64,000 nt of DNA from Dysgonomonas sp. 520. GTDB lineage: Bacteria > Bacteroidota > Bacteroidia > Bacteroidales > Dysgonomonadaceae. The position numbers and the translations under genes are program-made. The notes under the pieces were generated by a model. That model searched no databases. It was not told the DNA's origin and saw only the letters and a list, made by a program, of their open reading frames with translations. Location of the stretch: the NCBI RefSeq assembly GCF_010501095.1, contig NZ_QVMP01000019.1:1-64000 (forward strand). The letters run 5' to 3'. Below, piece after piece: positions 25,774 to 35,621 of the stretch; positions within the stretch are counted from its first letter, which is position 1, and each line of letters opens with the position of its first letter.

Positions 25774-26709
25774 ATGTATGTGAAAATGCAAGCAAAACCA
25801 TATAAAGACTTTGGCGATTTCCTACAACAAAGATTTCCCTTCAAAGTGCAAAAAATATCAATCAACGCAGGATTCACCTGCCCCAACAGAGACGGACTGA
25901 AGGGGGTTGGAGGATGCACCTACTGTAACAACCAGAGTTTCAGTCCCGGATATGGGGCGGGACAGCGATCGGTTTTGGAACAACTGAAAGACGGGGTTGA
26001 CTTCTTTTCCTACAAATATCCGGAGATGAAGTATCTGGCATATTTTCAGTCATATACGAACACTTACGATGAGACGGCGGCGTTGGTTGCCAAATATGAG
26101 GAGGCTTTGGCATATCCCGGTGTAGTGGGCATTATCATAGGAACCCGTCCTGATTGCATGCCTGACGATTTGCTCAACTATTTTGCAGAACTGAATAAAC
26201 GGACATTCCTGATGCTTGAGTATGGTGTTGAATCTACATCGGACAGTACTTTGCAACTCATCAATAGAGGGCATACCTATGCCGAAAGCGTGGACGCTAT
26301 ACGTAAGACTGCCGATAGGGGAATTGCAACAGGCGCACACATGATTCTCGGTTTGCCAAACGAAAGCAGGGAGCAGATATTGGAGCATGCACGCGTTTTG
26401 TCTTCGCTGCCTCTAACAACCTTGAAGCTGCACCAATTGCAATTGATTAAGGGCACAACCATGGCACAGCAATATAAAGACCATCCCGATTGGTTCAGCT
26501 TGTTTTCGGTGGACGAGTACATTGATCTGTGTATAGATTTTGCAGAAAGGCTGAACCCTGATTTTGTTATAGAACGTTTTGTTTCACAATCGCCTAAGTC
26601 TCTCCTCATTGCTCCTGATTGGGGATTGAAAAACTTTGAGTTTACAGCCAAAATTCTCAAACGCTTCAAGGAGCGGAATACGTGGCAAGGGCGGTTATAC
26701 GGAATTTGA
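25774..26709 (+). CDS. Radical SAM protein, TIGR01212/YhcC family
   Basis: 311 residues. 4Fe-4S radical SAM enzyme with CTYCNNQSF, preceded by SINAGFTCPNRDG, so the cluster cysteines are in the family-typical C-x-C-x2-C arrangement. Further motifs: GTRPDCMPDD, MLEYGVES and a His-rich LKLHQLQLIKG. The frame is open further upstream but runs through a repeat module. ATG 25774 or ATG 25786 gives the normal family length, and a TATTTTTG box at 25758-25765 favours 25786. The reaction is not established; an RNA or tRNA modification role has been proposed for the family. Confidence 0.88.
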   Translation: MYVKMQAKPYKDFGDFLQQRFPFKVQKISINAGFTCPNRDGLKGVGGCTYCNNQSFSPGYGAGQRSVLEQLKDGVDFFSYKYPEMKYLAYFQSYTNTYDETAALVAKYEEALAYPGVVGIIIGTRPDCMPDDLLNYFAELNKRTFLMLEYGVESTSDSTLQLINRGHTYAESVDAIRKTADRGIATGAHMILGLPNESREQILEHARVLSSLPLTTLKLHQLQLIKGTTMAQQYKDHPDWFSLFSVDEYIDLCIDFAERLNPDFVIERFVSQSPKSLLIAPDWGLKNFEFTAKILKRFKERNTWQGRLYGI

Positions 26710-26713
26710 ACTC

Positions 26714-27385
26714 CTACTCGATAACAGAGGCAAACGAGGACAGAATGGCTTTATGCGGATAAGAGCTTAATTCGTCTTTCGTTGTCGCTCCTGTGGTTAC
26801 GGCTACGAAATCAACCCCTGCCGAATGAGCTGTTTTTGCATCAATTATGCTATCGCCAAAATAAAGGGTTTTGTCAGTGGTTGAGTTCAACCGGCTTACA
26901 GCAAGCAAAAGTCCCTCCGGATCAGGTTTTGCTACTCTTACTTCTTCTATACCAATGATTATATCGAATAATCCTTGTACGTTGTATTCGTCAATGGTTT
27001 TTCCTATTGTACTACTTTCTTTTGTAGAAACAATCCCGATTTTATTATTGATTGATATTTCCCTGATCCTTTTCAAGAAAGATAGTGCCTCAGGGTAGAA
27101 GTGAGTGTTGGCAGACATAACCATATCAGCTTCCTTTTTATATTCGGTTTTGAAGTTTAGGAGCGTTTCCTTGTCTCCCAGTCCGGTAAGTTGGGCAAAT
27201 GAATCTTCCAGAGTCATGCCAATGGTTCTTTTTATCATGTCATCAGTTATGCCTGAAAAATGATGACGCCTGAGAACTGTGTGGAAACACATCAATATTC
27301 CTTTTGAGGAATTGGCCAATGTGTAATCGAAATCGAAGATAAAAGTATTGTATGCTTGAAGTTGCAGAAAGTTTGAACTGTTCAT
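26714..27385 (-). CDS. HAD phosphatase, phosphoglycolate-phosphatase-like
   Basis: Start set at ATG 27385 (MNSSNFLQLQAYNTFIFDFD), because the longer frame would run through the neighbour's terminator. 223 residues. Motif I FIFDFDYTLANSS, motif II GIVSTKESST, motif III Lys, motif IV LYFGDSIIDAKTAHSAGVDFVAV. The cap and motif order are those of Gph/PGP-type HADs. Substrate not certain. It is convergent with the radical SAM gene, 4 bases away. Confidence 0.85.
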   Translation of the reverse strand: MNSSNFLQLQAYNTFIFDFDYTLANSSKGILMCFHTVLRRHHFSGITDDMIKRTIGMTLEDSFAQLTGLGDKETLLNFKTEYKKEADMVMSANTHFYPEALSFLKRIREISINNKIGIVSTKESSTIGKTIDEYNVQGLFDIIIGIEEVRVAKPDPEGLLLAVSRLNSTTDKTLYFGDSIIDAKTAHSAGVDFVAVTTGATTKDELSSYPHKAILSSFASVIE

Positions 27386-27424
27386 CTTGTGTTGGTGTGT
27401 TATATGAAAACGATGCGTAAAGAT

Positions 27425-27457
27425 AAAAAAAATGCTGCAATAAATAATTGCAGCATT
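27425..27457 (-). terminator. Terminator after the DUF937/OmpA gene
   Basis: Minus strand: perfect 10-bp stem (27431-27440 / 27448-27457), 7-base loop, then a T run. Confidence 0.88.
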
Positions 27458-27475
27458 TTTGATTGTTAATGTCAT

Positions 27476-28693
27476 TTATTTTAGAAACCGGAGAGCAATG
27501 ATGCGGTCTTTTATCCGGTCGGAATCGGGTGCATCGGCAGGATATTTGGCAAATTTATCGCCATATCCCTCTGCGCTTAATCGGCTGGCTGATATGCCTC
27601 CTTTTTCGAGGATCGACCTGACAGTTTCGGCACGTTCCTGAGATATTTTCTGATTTACCTTAGAATCGCCTGTTTTATCGGTATATCCTCCGATTTTAAT
27701 TTTAGTACCTTGATAATTGTTCAATATTGATGCAATATTCTTCAATTGTACGTGAGATTCGGGTGTCAGCTCGGTTGAACTACCATGCAGAAACTCTATG
27801 TTGTCGAAATTGAACCATTTGTCTTTCAGCAGATTTTCGTCCGCATTCTTGTATTCGTCAGAACCTAGGAACTTAATAATCTGGTCTTCAATGCCACCTG
27901 CATAAGCCTGAATTTTCACCCCATCGGGAAGAACCAACTCTGTGTTGACCTTTTCGGTTGTTGCCGGAGCTGCCGGTTCGGTTGCTTCCTCTCCTTGTGT
28001 AATGGTTGTAGCAGGAGCAGTGAGCAAACCTCGATCTTTGTCGGTTTCCGATCCTCCGCACGATCTCCAAACGAAGAACAATGCAAGAATGGCCAGAACG
28101 AGAAGAAGCCACCAAAGCCAACTGCTGCTTTTCTTTTTTTCTTCTCTTGGTGCGCCTGGCGTACTGGTCAGAACAGACGACAGTCCGAAAGACTTAACCA
28201 ACTCGTTCGGAATGTATTTCGCAAAACTGTCTTTTTGTTTGTCCAATTCGTTAAGCAAGTGGTTCATGCTCCATTTGTCTTTAGATATTTTTTTACCCAG
28301 AAATCCTGTCAGCACAGGAGCCAGCATCGAAACCAACCTGTTAGTTGCAACCTTTGATATCCCGCTATTGTTCGATACTGCTGTTGTGAAACTTTCGGCC
28401 CTATCGCCCAACAGGTGTTGCAAAAAATCGTCGCCTATTTTTTGTTGGTCGAGACTTGGATCGTCTTCAAAAATTTTCTCTACTCCCGACAAAATGTTAA
28501 GATTGCCGGCTTCGTCCAATATATTCTTTATTTGTGGAGTGTTACCATTTTTCAACAGAACACCCAGCAAACCGGATATTATAGATGAAACGGAAGAAGA
28601 CACTTTTGAATCGCTTTCGCCAAACATTGTTGCGGCCTTCGAAATCATCCCTGAATTTATCAGGCCTTTTAATGAGTCAAATACATTTACCAT
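27476..28693 (-). CDS. DUF937 and OmpA-domain envelope protein
   Basis: Start at ATG 28693 (MVNVFDSLKGLINSG). 405 residues. The N-terminal helical DUF937/YidB-like domain (about 1-165) is followed by a Lys/Ser-rich linker, one membrane segment (SSSWLWWLLLVLAILALFFV, near 185-205) and a periplasmic Thr/Ala-rich stalk. The C-terminal OmpA domain (about 290-405) has IKIGGYTDKTGDSKVNQKIS and the ERAETVRSIL motif that binds peptidoglycan diaminopimelate. The layout suggests a cytoplasmic domain tied through the inner membrane to the cell wall. Further function is unknown. Confidence 0.85.
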   Translation of the reverse strand: MVNVFDSLKGLINSGMISKAATMFGESDSKVSSSVSSIISGLLGVLLKNGNTPQIKNILDEAGNLNILSGVEKIFEDDPSLDQQKIGDDFLQHLLGDRAESFTTAVSNNSGISKVATNRLVSMLAPVLTGFLGKKISKDKWSMNHLLNELDKQKDSFAKYIPNELVKSFGLSSVLTSTPGAPREEKKKSSSWLWWLLLVLAILALFFVWRSCGGSETDKDRGLLTAPATTITQGEEATEPAAPATTEKVNTELVLPDGVKIQAYAGGIEDQIIKFLGSDEYKNADENLLKDKWFNFDNIEFLHGSSTELTPESHVQLKNIASILNNYQGTKIKIGGYTDKTGDSKVNQKISQERAETVRSILEKGGISASRLSAEGYGDKFAKYPADAPDSDRIKDRIIALRFLK

Positions 28694-28915
28694 AATTACT
28701 TCATTATAAAAAAAATAAATAAAATTCGTCTTACAATGAATTAAACAACTCACAAAAAAAATTAGTTTTAAAGATTACGCTCTATAAATTAAAATTACAA
28801 ATCTTTAATACTTTCTGAACGAATGAGATACCTTCAATACTGTTATTCTGAAAATCAGGTTACATAAATTAACTATCCGTAGTTTGTTTTCGTGTAAAAA
28901 ATGAAGGAATAACCA

Positions 28916-31900
28916 CTAATTTTCCTCTTTTTCTTTCGGCTTGAATAAATTTTTAACCTTGCCAAAAAATGAAGAGACATTCTTGAAAAAGTCTTGGGTC
29001 TTTTTAGGAACCCCTACCGACTCGATTAAGGCCGGTCTGAATATTTGCAGAAAATAGTTGAATGTTGAATGATAAGGGTCACGTTCCATCACAATGTGTG
29101 GGCGTCTTATAGGTGCATCGGGTTTGTTGGGGTTGTTCTTTCTCAAAACACTGTTAGCCAGTCCTGAAACAAATTTATTCTGATAGTTGCTGTTTAAACT
29201 TTTCATCACAGAGATGTTCAAATCGTTGTAGGGAAACAGCATATTTATTGTTGCACCCTTGCTGGATGCGTCTATCTGGAACATCATGTTTTCAACAGTC
29301 CCGCTATTAATCCGGGCAGGAGCCAAAGGCGTTACTATCTGATTCAAATCGGTCAACTCAAGTTTATCGACAGTTCCGTTCAACAAGAATCTGTCGTATG
29401 ACGAAGATGCGGGAACCAGCCATGTTGCGTCGAATTTGGCATTCCCCATAAGCATACCGTCTGCTTGAACCTTGATGAATTGTTTTTCGCTAAATGGCCT
29501 GTTGGTTAGTTTCGAGATATACCCATTCATGTCGGATATAAAGAATTTTCCGGGAATGGTTCCCTGCTTTGCCAATTCTTCGTAAACAACATTGAAATTA
29601 TATACGTTTGCCGTGTCAATATCCAATCCTAATGGAAGTTTTTGCAATCCTTCGTATATCATTGGCATGATGTTGTGCTCAATTTCAATCTGCTGATTCT
29701 TGAAGTTTTCAAGTATAACATCCTGAATTGTTAGACTTCTGGCTTTCAATGTATTGTTGAATACATATTGCGACAGGTCGATATCTGACAATAATATGCT
29801 TTTGGTGGTAACATCAAACCAGTCTTTGTGCTTCGGATGCTGATACGCAAACTCCATTTTCGGATATTTGGACAATAAATGTATATTTTCGACCAATAAG
29901 TTTACACCTTTTTGCTTACTTATGTCTATGTTGCCCAATTTCAGAGTATAAAACCCGTCCATCAGAGGAAACTCAAGGTCTTTAATCTCGAAGTCGAGAT
30001 TTCGTAGATTGAATGTCCTTTTGTCCGTATCAATTGCCAATCCTGCGAAATTCAGGCTGACGGGTTTATACTTGTACCTTAAGGCGTTGTCAGGTTTATT
30101 GAACGTGAGATCTATATCGGCATCTTTTATGTCAAACTCTCCGATTTCGATTTTTTCACGGAAAGAACTCAAGGCATCGTATATGTTTATGTTGCCTTCA
30201 TTCTCCCTGTTTCTTATACTGTCGGTCTTTTTGTCCGACACAAGCGAAGCGTAAAAGTTTGGGTTCTGGAGCATGAATTTTCCAACCTTGAATGTTTTAC
30301 TGTTGAACAGAATGTCAGACAAACCCAGATGTTGGGTGTTGGCGTTTATAATGTTGTCCGACTGCTTTATGTAGAAGTCCACATTCGTGATGTTGAAGTT
30401 CTTTAGTTCTAACGTCTCTTTATTTGGATTTATAGCCAATGACTTCAGATTAATCCGTTTCGATCGGGTAATAAGAGTGTCGTTTGTTGTGTGATCTATA
30501 AATTTGAATTTCGGATTCGTTATTCGTAAACCTCCTAAAAATATCTTGTTTATATTTATATCAGCGTTTTGACTGCTTTTTTCTGATGCTTTCATCTCCT
30601 CTTTAGGTGTGTTTTTCACAATCACTACATCGGGGTTGTTTATGATCAATGAGTCGGACAGAAAATCATATCCCGATTTGTTGGCTTTGTAAGTTATGCC
30701 ACCGAGATAGATGTACGGACTGGAAATGCCAATATGCGTTGAGGGTGCTGTTTCCCATTTCCCGACTAGCGGAATCAGGTTGAAGTTTTTCAACAACAAA
30801 AACTTCTTCTCACTATCCAATACCCCCCTGCCTATTGTCAACCTGTAATTTTTGTCGGGAGACAGGTTGTCAAAGTTGCTGAAACTAAGCATGAACTTGC
30901 CGTAGGTGAATAAATGAGGCGACTCTTTCATCGTGCTGTCGTTAAGAAGGATCGTTTCTGCCCGAAAATCGAAGTTTTTGAGTTTATACCTGTTGTTTGT
31001 TTTTTTATCGTTCAAGATAAAATTGGCTTGGTTTATATTTATTTTACTGACAGATAGATAATTGATAAAGTAATTTATCAATTTGGAAATATTGTCGTTG
31101 TTTGCGGGTTCTTTTACGGTTATTTCCTTTTTCTGAACATGATAGGGTGTCAGAGTATATTCAAATGATGGAGAGTTTAAAGATATTTCATTAACCTTGA
31201 ATCCGTTGTCATACTCTAGGCCGTTGGCCTTGAGAGAAGAAAACGACGCATTCAGAAGGTCTGTTTTTAGTCTGTTCGATATAGGATAGATTTTCACATC
31301 TTCAATCTCAAATAGCCCCTCCTCCATATCTAGCGACATTTCCCCGATTTGGAAGTTATGGTTTTGGCTGACCATATTTCCGGTTATATCTTTAGCTTTT
31401 ATAGTAAAACTTTCCGAATATAAGAACCTTTGCTCTTTGTCGGCCAGCGAATCTACCAGAAACCCTTTCGCATCAAAATCGAGGTGATTTAGGGTATATT
31501 GGTCATTTGCCCGATTCATCTTTATCAAATAAGTCATTTTGGCATCCCTTATGCCTATGTCATTGATAGAAACCTGATGCAAAATAGGAGAAATCAAGCT
31601 ATAAAGCGACCATATATTTTCGGGCGTCAATTCTTGCAAACGTTGATTCTTTTTTGTCGGAACAGAGTCTTTTTTATTTATATAATATTCAATATCGGGC
31701 GACGAAATGATGAACGATCTGGCATCCAGATAGTTCATTGCATTTTCTCTTCTGAAATGAATACCGTTTACTTCTACCTTGCTTAGCAAGGCATTGACAT
31801 AACTGTTTGCCGGGTTGCTTTCGTTATCAATCAGTTCTTTTTGTGTAGATAGCTGGCTCTCACCAATCGAGATCAACGAGTCTTGTGTACTAAGCCTGAT

Positions 31901-32632
31901 GCTTTCGGTGGTAAGCCTGAAAATGTTATTTTGCATGAGCACCTGCGGTTGGTTGGTGACAAACTCAAAATTGTCGCAATAGAGCAGCTTGCCCGAAGTG
32001 TAAGACTCTGAGTCGAGCCTGAAGCCATAAGCCTTGAAAGTTACGTCATTAAGCGCATAAACAGATTGCTGAACGGAGTCTTCAAGAGTGTATGACACAT
32101 GCGCGTGCTCCAGATTTATGTCCTTAACACTCAATACGTCGATATAGGGAGAAATCAGGTTGTGTAGATTTATCTCTTTCTGATTTTTAGGTTCAATATT
32201 TTCCCGAACCGAATAGTAAGGCTGATAGACTTCGATACGAGGATTTTTTACCTCAAACAGTTTAAACCCCAGATTCTTGTAATTAATTCTCCATGTAAGG
32301 TTCAACCCCTTAAAATCAATCAGGTCAACCTTTACTTTATAGTAGTTTTCGGGTAGGCTGTCGTTCTTTTTCCAGAGGTCAAAAACAGCCGAGTCGGGCA
32401 TAAATTCAATTCCTCCGATTGATAATTCCCCATCAAAAAGGCCAATATGAAGTTCCTTAAAAGTAAATTTATAGAACCCTTCCGACGCATCGGCAACAAT
32501 GGCGCTCAACTGGCTTCTTAAGTAGCTTTCGAGCCTGTGTGTAAGATACCAGTTGAGTCCAAATACGATTACGATGATGCTGGCCGACGCAATCAGAATC
32601 CGGTCTGTAAATTTATTTTTTTTAGATTTCAT
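28916..32632 (-). CDS. Very large AsmA-like membrane-anchored protein
   Basis: Start at ATG 32632 (MKSKKNKFTDRILIASAS). A longer frame begins only at a TTG. 1238 residues: one N-terminal membrane anchor (about 10-30), then a periplasmic part of some 1200 residues made of repeating beta-strand units. Phrases such as NPRIEVYQPYY, NLDFEIKDLEF and a C-terminal GTVENMMFQIDASSKG recall AsmA/DUF748/TamB-like proteins that form long lipid-conducting grooves between the membranes. Assignment rests on architecture and style, not on a recognised signature. It has no close operon partner. Confidence 0.65.
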   Translation of the reverse strand: MKSKKNKFTDRILIASASIIVIVFGLNWYLTHRLESYLRSQLSAIVADASEGFYKFTFKELHIGLFDGELSIGGIEFMPDSAVFDLWKKNDSLPENYYKVKVDLIDFKGLNLTWRINYKNLGFKLFEVKNPRIEVYQPYYSVRENIEPKNQKEINLHNLISPYIDVLSVKDINLEHAHVSYTLEDSVQQSVYALNDVTFKAYGFRLDSESYTSGKLLYCDNFEFVTNQPQVLMQNNIFRLTTESIRLSTQDSLISIGESQLSTQKELIDNESNPANSYVNALLSKVEVNGIHFRRENAMNYLDARSFIISSPDIEYYINKKDSVPTKKNQRLQELTPENIWSLYSLISPILHQVSINDIGIRDAKMTYLIKMNRANDQYTLNHLDFDAKGFLVDSLADKEQRFLYSESFTIKAKDITGNMVSQNHNFQIGEMSLDMEEGLFEIEDVKIYPISNRLKTDLLNASFSSLKANGLEYDNGFKVNEISLNSPSFEYTLTPYHVQKKEITVKEPANNDNISKLINYFINYLSVSKININQANFILNDKKTNNRYKLKNFDFRAETILLNDSTMKESPHLFTYGKFMLSFSNFDNLSPDKNYRLTIGRGVLDSEKKFLLLKNFNLIPLVGKWETAPSTHIGISSPYIYLGGITYKANKSGYDFLSDSLIINNPDVVIVKNTPKEEMKASEKSSQNADININKIFLGGLRITNPKFKFIDHTTNDTLITRSKRINLKSLAINPNKETLELKNFNITNVDFYIKQSDNIINANTQHLGLSDILFNSKTFKVGKFMLQNPNFYASLVSDKKTDSIRNRENEGNINIYDALSSFREKIEIGEFDIKDADIDLTFNKPDNALRYKYKPVSLNFAGLAIDTDKRTFNLRNLDFEIKDLEFPLMDGFYTLKLGNIDISKQKGVNLLVENIHLLSKYPKMEFAYQHPKHKDWFDVTTKSILLSDIDLSQYVFNNTLKARSLTIQDVILENFKNQQIEIEHNIMPMIYEGLQKLPLGLDIDTANVYNFNVVYEELAKQGTIPGKFFISDMNGYISKLTNRPFSEKQFIKVQADGMLMGNAKFDATWLVPASSSYDRFLLNGTVDKLELTDLNQIVTPLAPARINSGTVENMMFQIDASSKGATINMLFPYNDLNISVMKSLNSNYQNKFVSGLANSVLRKNNPNKPDAPIRRPHIVMERDPYHSTFNYFLQIFRPALIESVGVPKKTQDFFKNVSSFFGKVKNLFKPKEKEEN

Positions 32633-32996
32633 CAAAATCCGCAATGAAAACTTAAGCAAGTTAAACAAAGTATTCGAGTAATAAACAACTCTGCTGTGTT
32701 TTCTGTTTATACCACATGATTTAGTAACGCCAATCAGTAGTCGGTTTTACGTATGACAAAATATTGGGTCGTTTTCGATATTTTGTAGGGGTAGACCAGA
32801 GGACTGCCCCTACAAAAACTACCCCCATTCATCTTCCCCAAAAAGGAGGAAGGCTTTGTCCCCTCTCTTTCGGAGAGGGTTAGGGAGAGGTGTATTCAAT
32901 AACTGATTTACATTAGTAATAGTTCTAAAGAGATTCTTATATTTGTATTTCAATTTTTTTTTGACAATCTAATTTACCAATACGAATAATACAACA
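32633..32996. other. Divergent intergenic region with repeat copy
   Basis: 364 bases without a gene. It contains family A repeat copy 2 (32721-32920) and a TATATTTG box at 32938-32945 that may drive the hexokinase gene. On the minus strand a TACTTTG box lies near 32667-32673 before the AsmA-like gene. Confidence 0.55.
32721..32920. repeat. MITE-like intergenic repeat, family A, copy 2
   Basis: Ends TTAGTAACGCCAATCAGTA and TAACTGATTTACATTAGTAA are imperfect inverted repeats. The inside carries TTTTGTAGGGG/CCCCTACAAAA and CCCTCTC/GAGAGGG. It is clearly related to 23110-23342 in order and sequence of the modules. Confidence 0.75.
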
Positions 32997-34211
32997 ATGG
33001 AAAGAAACATTTTTGAATTGAAAACAAGGCAAGAAAAAGATATTGCTTTGTCTCTGCAAACAAAGGTCGAAAAAGGACTAAAGGAAGATAACACAGAAAT
33101 AAAATGCTATCTTACCTATATCAATCCGGTAAAGGATTTGGTAGAAGGAAAAGCTCTTGTCTTAGATTTGGGTGGAACCAATTTCAGGGCGGCGGTAGTT
33201 GAATTTAAAGACGGCGTGGCGGAAATTCACCCGGAAAACGGGTTGAAAAAGAATTTGGTGGAGTATATGAAAACGGAAGGGGCGAAACGTGAAACTCTGT
33301 TTGAAAAGATGGCAGACTTGATAGTCGACGGACTTAATCTTGAAGGGGTGTCTGCAATCGGTTACTGTTTTTCGTATCCTGCCGAGTCTCAGACAAATGG
33401 AGACGCCATCCTCACCGAATGGACTAAAGAAGTAGTAGTTGAAGGAATGATAGGGGAGCTTGTTGGGCAACCCCTTCTCGAATACCTTAATAAGAAGTTG
33501 GGCAGAAATCAGTTCACAAGCATTAAAGTTATAAATGATACCGTAGCCAGCCTTTTTGCAGGATTGACAAATCCCGGATATGACGACTATATCGGACTGA
33601 TTGTGGGAACGGGTACTAATATGGCAAGTTTCTTTAAGGCAAACAAAATTGAAAAATTACCATCCGGCTATTCCAAAGAAGGCTCGTTGGCTGTAAATCT
33701 GGAATCGGGCAATTTTCAACCTCCCCATCTGACTACAATAGACGAAATTGTTGATGCAAGTTCAGACACAAAAGGAAAGCAACGCTTCGAGAAAGCCGTA
33801 TCGGGAATGTATTTGGGCAAAATCTTGAAATACACATTCCCTTACGACGAGTTTGAAGATGAATTTGATGCTGAAAAACTGACCCGCATCATTAATTATC
33901 CTGACATACACAAAAAAAGGTATGTGAAGGTGGCTCGTTGGATATATAAACGTTCGGCTCAGATGGTAGCAGCATCGTTAGCCGGATTGGTTAGCACAAT
34001 GGTTGCGCAAGATACATCTATCAAAAACATATTGCTGACAGCCGAAGGCAGCCTTTTCTGGAGTAAGGATAACAAAGAGATAGACTATGAATTGTTGGTT
34101 GATAAAGAACTCGAAAAATTGTTGGAAGAGATGAACCTCGATGTAAAAGTCCGGATCAAGAAAATAGACAACGCCAACCTCATCGGTTCTGCTATTGCAG
34201 CTCTATCCTGA
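32997..34211 (+). CDS. Hexokinase (eukaryote-type)
   Basis: ATP-dependent hexose phosphorylation, entry to glycolysis. 404 residues. Motifs of the hexokinase family proper rather than ROK: phosphate-1 LDLGGTNFRAAVVE (about 56-69), the catalytic-Asp segment VINDTVAS (Asp181), phosphate-2 IVGTGTNMA, and NLESGNF. This single-domain, about 45-kDa form is known from Bacteroides and relatives. It is monocistronic, followed by its own terminator. Confidence 0.93.
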   Translation: MERNIFELKTRQEKDIALSLQTKVEKGLKEDNTEIKCYLTYINPVKDLVEGKALVLDLGGTNFRAAVVEFKDGVAEIHPENGLKKNLVEYMKTEGAKRETLFEKMADLIVDGLNLEGVSAIGYCFSYPAESQTNGDAILTEWTKEVVVEGMIGELVGQPLLEYLNKKLGRNQFTSIKVINDTVASLFAGLTNPGYDDYIGLIVGTGTNMASFFKANKIEKLPSGYSKEGSLAVNLESGNFQPPHLTTIDEIVDASSDTKGKQRFEKAVSGMYLGKILKYTFPYDEFEDEFDAEKLTRIINYPDIHKKRYVKVARWIYKRSAQMVAASLAGLVSTMVAQDTSIKNILLTAEGSLFWSKDNKEIDYELLVDKELEKLLEEMNLDVKVRIKKIDNANLIGSAIAALS

Positions 34212-34238
34212 TAGGGGTAAGGTATATAATATGAAAGG

Positions 34239-34277
34239 AACTCCCTGTCGGTAAAATATTGCGGCAGGGAGTTTTTG
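34239..34277 (+). terminator. Terminator after hexokinase
   Basis: AACTCCCTG/CAGGGAGTT stem (34239-34247 / 34265-34273), extended inward by three pairs, then a T run. Confidence 0.82.
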
Positions 34278-34336
34278 TGTAAATGCGAATTTGATATTTA
34301 TCGAAAATAAGTATCTTCAAATAAAAAGATAAACAG

Positions 34337-34344
34337 TATATTTG
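34337..34344 (+). promoter_or_regulatory. Bacteroidota -7 box for the permease gene
   Basis: TATATTTG, 23 bases before the ATG at 34368. No clear -33 element. Confidence 0.45.
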
Positions 34345-34367
34345 TTACAGAAAATAAAAATAACCTT

Positions 34368-35618
34368 ATGAATAATATCAAGATTCGCCTGATAATAATG
34401 AATTTCATCCAGTTCTTTATCTGGGGTGCATGGATGATTACAATTGCCAATTATTGGTTTGGAACAAGAGGCTGGGAGAGCGCAGAGTTTGGGATTATAT
34501 TTTCCACAATGGGCATTGCTTCTATTTTTATGCCTACCCTGTGTGGCATTATAGCCGATCGTTGGATAAACACCGAAAGGCTATATGGGATTCTGCATAT
34601 ATTGGGTGGATTGACTTTCATTTCTTTACCGTTTGTTGATAATCCGACTACGTTCTTCTGGGTTATTTTGCTTGCAATGATATTTTATATGCCTACCATA
34701 GCACTGGCTAACTCGATAGCTTATAGTGTGCTTAATAGTAATAAGTTAGATACAATAAAGCATTTTCCGCCCATACGTGTTTGGGGTACAATCGGCTTCA
34801 TTGCAGCGATGTGGCTTGTGAATCTGACAGGAAATAAATCTTCTGAGAATCAGTTTTATATAGCAGGGTTTGCCGCTATTGTTTTGGGTGTATATGCTTT
34901 CACTTTGCCGAAATCTCCACCGCAAAATACATCAAGTAAAAACAAAACATGGGTGCAGATGCTAGGGTTAGATGCCTTCAAATTGTTTAAAGACTATAAG
35001 ATGGCATTGTTCTTCCTCTTTAGCATGTTGTTAGGCGCTGCGCTTCAACTGACTAACGCTTATGGGGATGTTTATTTGGATGATTTTAAGAATATCCCTC
35101 AATATCAAGATTCTTTAGTGGTAAAATATTCCACTATCATATTATCAATTTCTCAAATGTCGGAAACCTTGTTCATCTTGGCTATTCCTTTCTTCCTCAG
35201 GCGATTTGGTATAAAGAAAGTAATGCTGATGAGTATGTTTGCATGGGTTTTGCGTTTTGGTTTGTTTGCCTACGGAAATCCCGCCGGAGGACTATGGATG
35301 ATTATTCTTTCGTGCATAGTTTACGGCATGGCGTTCGACTTCTTCAATATATCGGGATCTCTGTTTGTAGACAAATCTACCGACCATAAGATCCGTTCAT
35401 CGGCACAAGGCTTGTTCATGATGATGACCAACGGATTCGGGGCAGTCTTGGGTAGCTGGATTAGCGGGGTGCTGATCGGGAAATACTTCACGGCGGCAGA
35501 TGGAGCAAAAGACTGGCACAACATCTGGTTGATGTTTGCAGCTTATGCTTTAGTTGTAGCGATTTTGTTCGCCATATTCTTCAAATACGACTATAAGCAA
35601 GAAGAAGCAGAATCGTAA
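34368..35618 (+). CDS. MFS nucleoside permease (NupG/XapB-like)
   Basis: 416-residue inner-membrane transporter with 12 predicted helices. The N-terminal motif RLIIMNFIQFFIWGAWMITIANYWF and the segment FFLRRFGIKKVMLMSMFAWVLRFG between helices are typical of the nucleoside:H+ symporter family. A charged loop (KSPPQNTSSKNK) lies mid-protein. It probably imports nucleosides for salvage; the exact substrate is not provable here. Convergent with mltG, 3 bases between stops. Confidence 0.87.
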   Translation: MNNIKIRLIIMNFIQFFIWGAWMITIANYWFGTRGWESAEFGIIFSTMGIASIFMPTLCGIIADRWINTERLYGILHILGGLTFISLPFVDNPTTFFWVILLAMIFYMPTIALANSIAYSVLNSNKLDTIKHFPPIRVWGTIGFIAAMWLVNLTGNKSSENQFYIAGFAAIVLGVYAFTLPKSPPQNTSSKNKTWVQMLGLDAFKLFKDYKMALFFLFSMLLGAALQLTNAYGDVYLDDFKNIPQYQDSLVVKYSTIILSISQMSETLFILAIPFFLRRFGIKKVMLMSMFAWVLRFGLFAYGNPAGGLWMIILSCIVYGMAFDFFNISGSLFVDKSTDHKIRSSAQGLFMMMTNGFGAVLGSWISGVLIGKYFTAADGAKDWHNIWLMFAAYALVVAILFAIFFKYDYKQEEAES

Positions 35619-35621
35619 ATA

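Noticed and set aside
32941-32996. A second gene or riboswitch in the hexokinase leader
   Set aside because: The leader is only about 45 bases and shows no stem of note.
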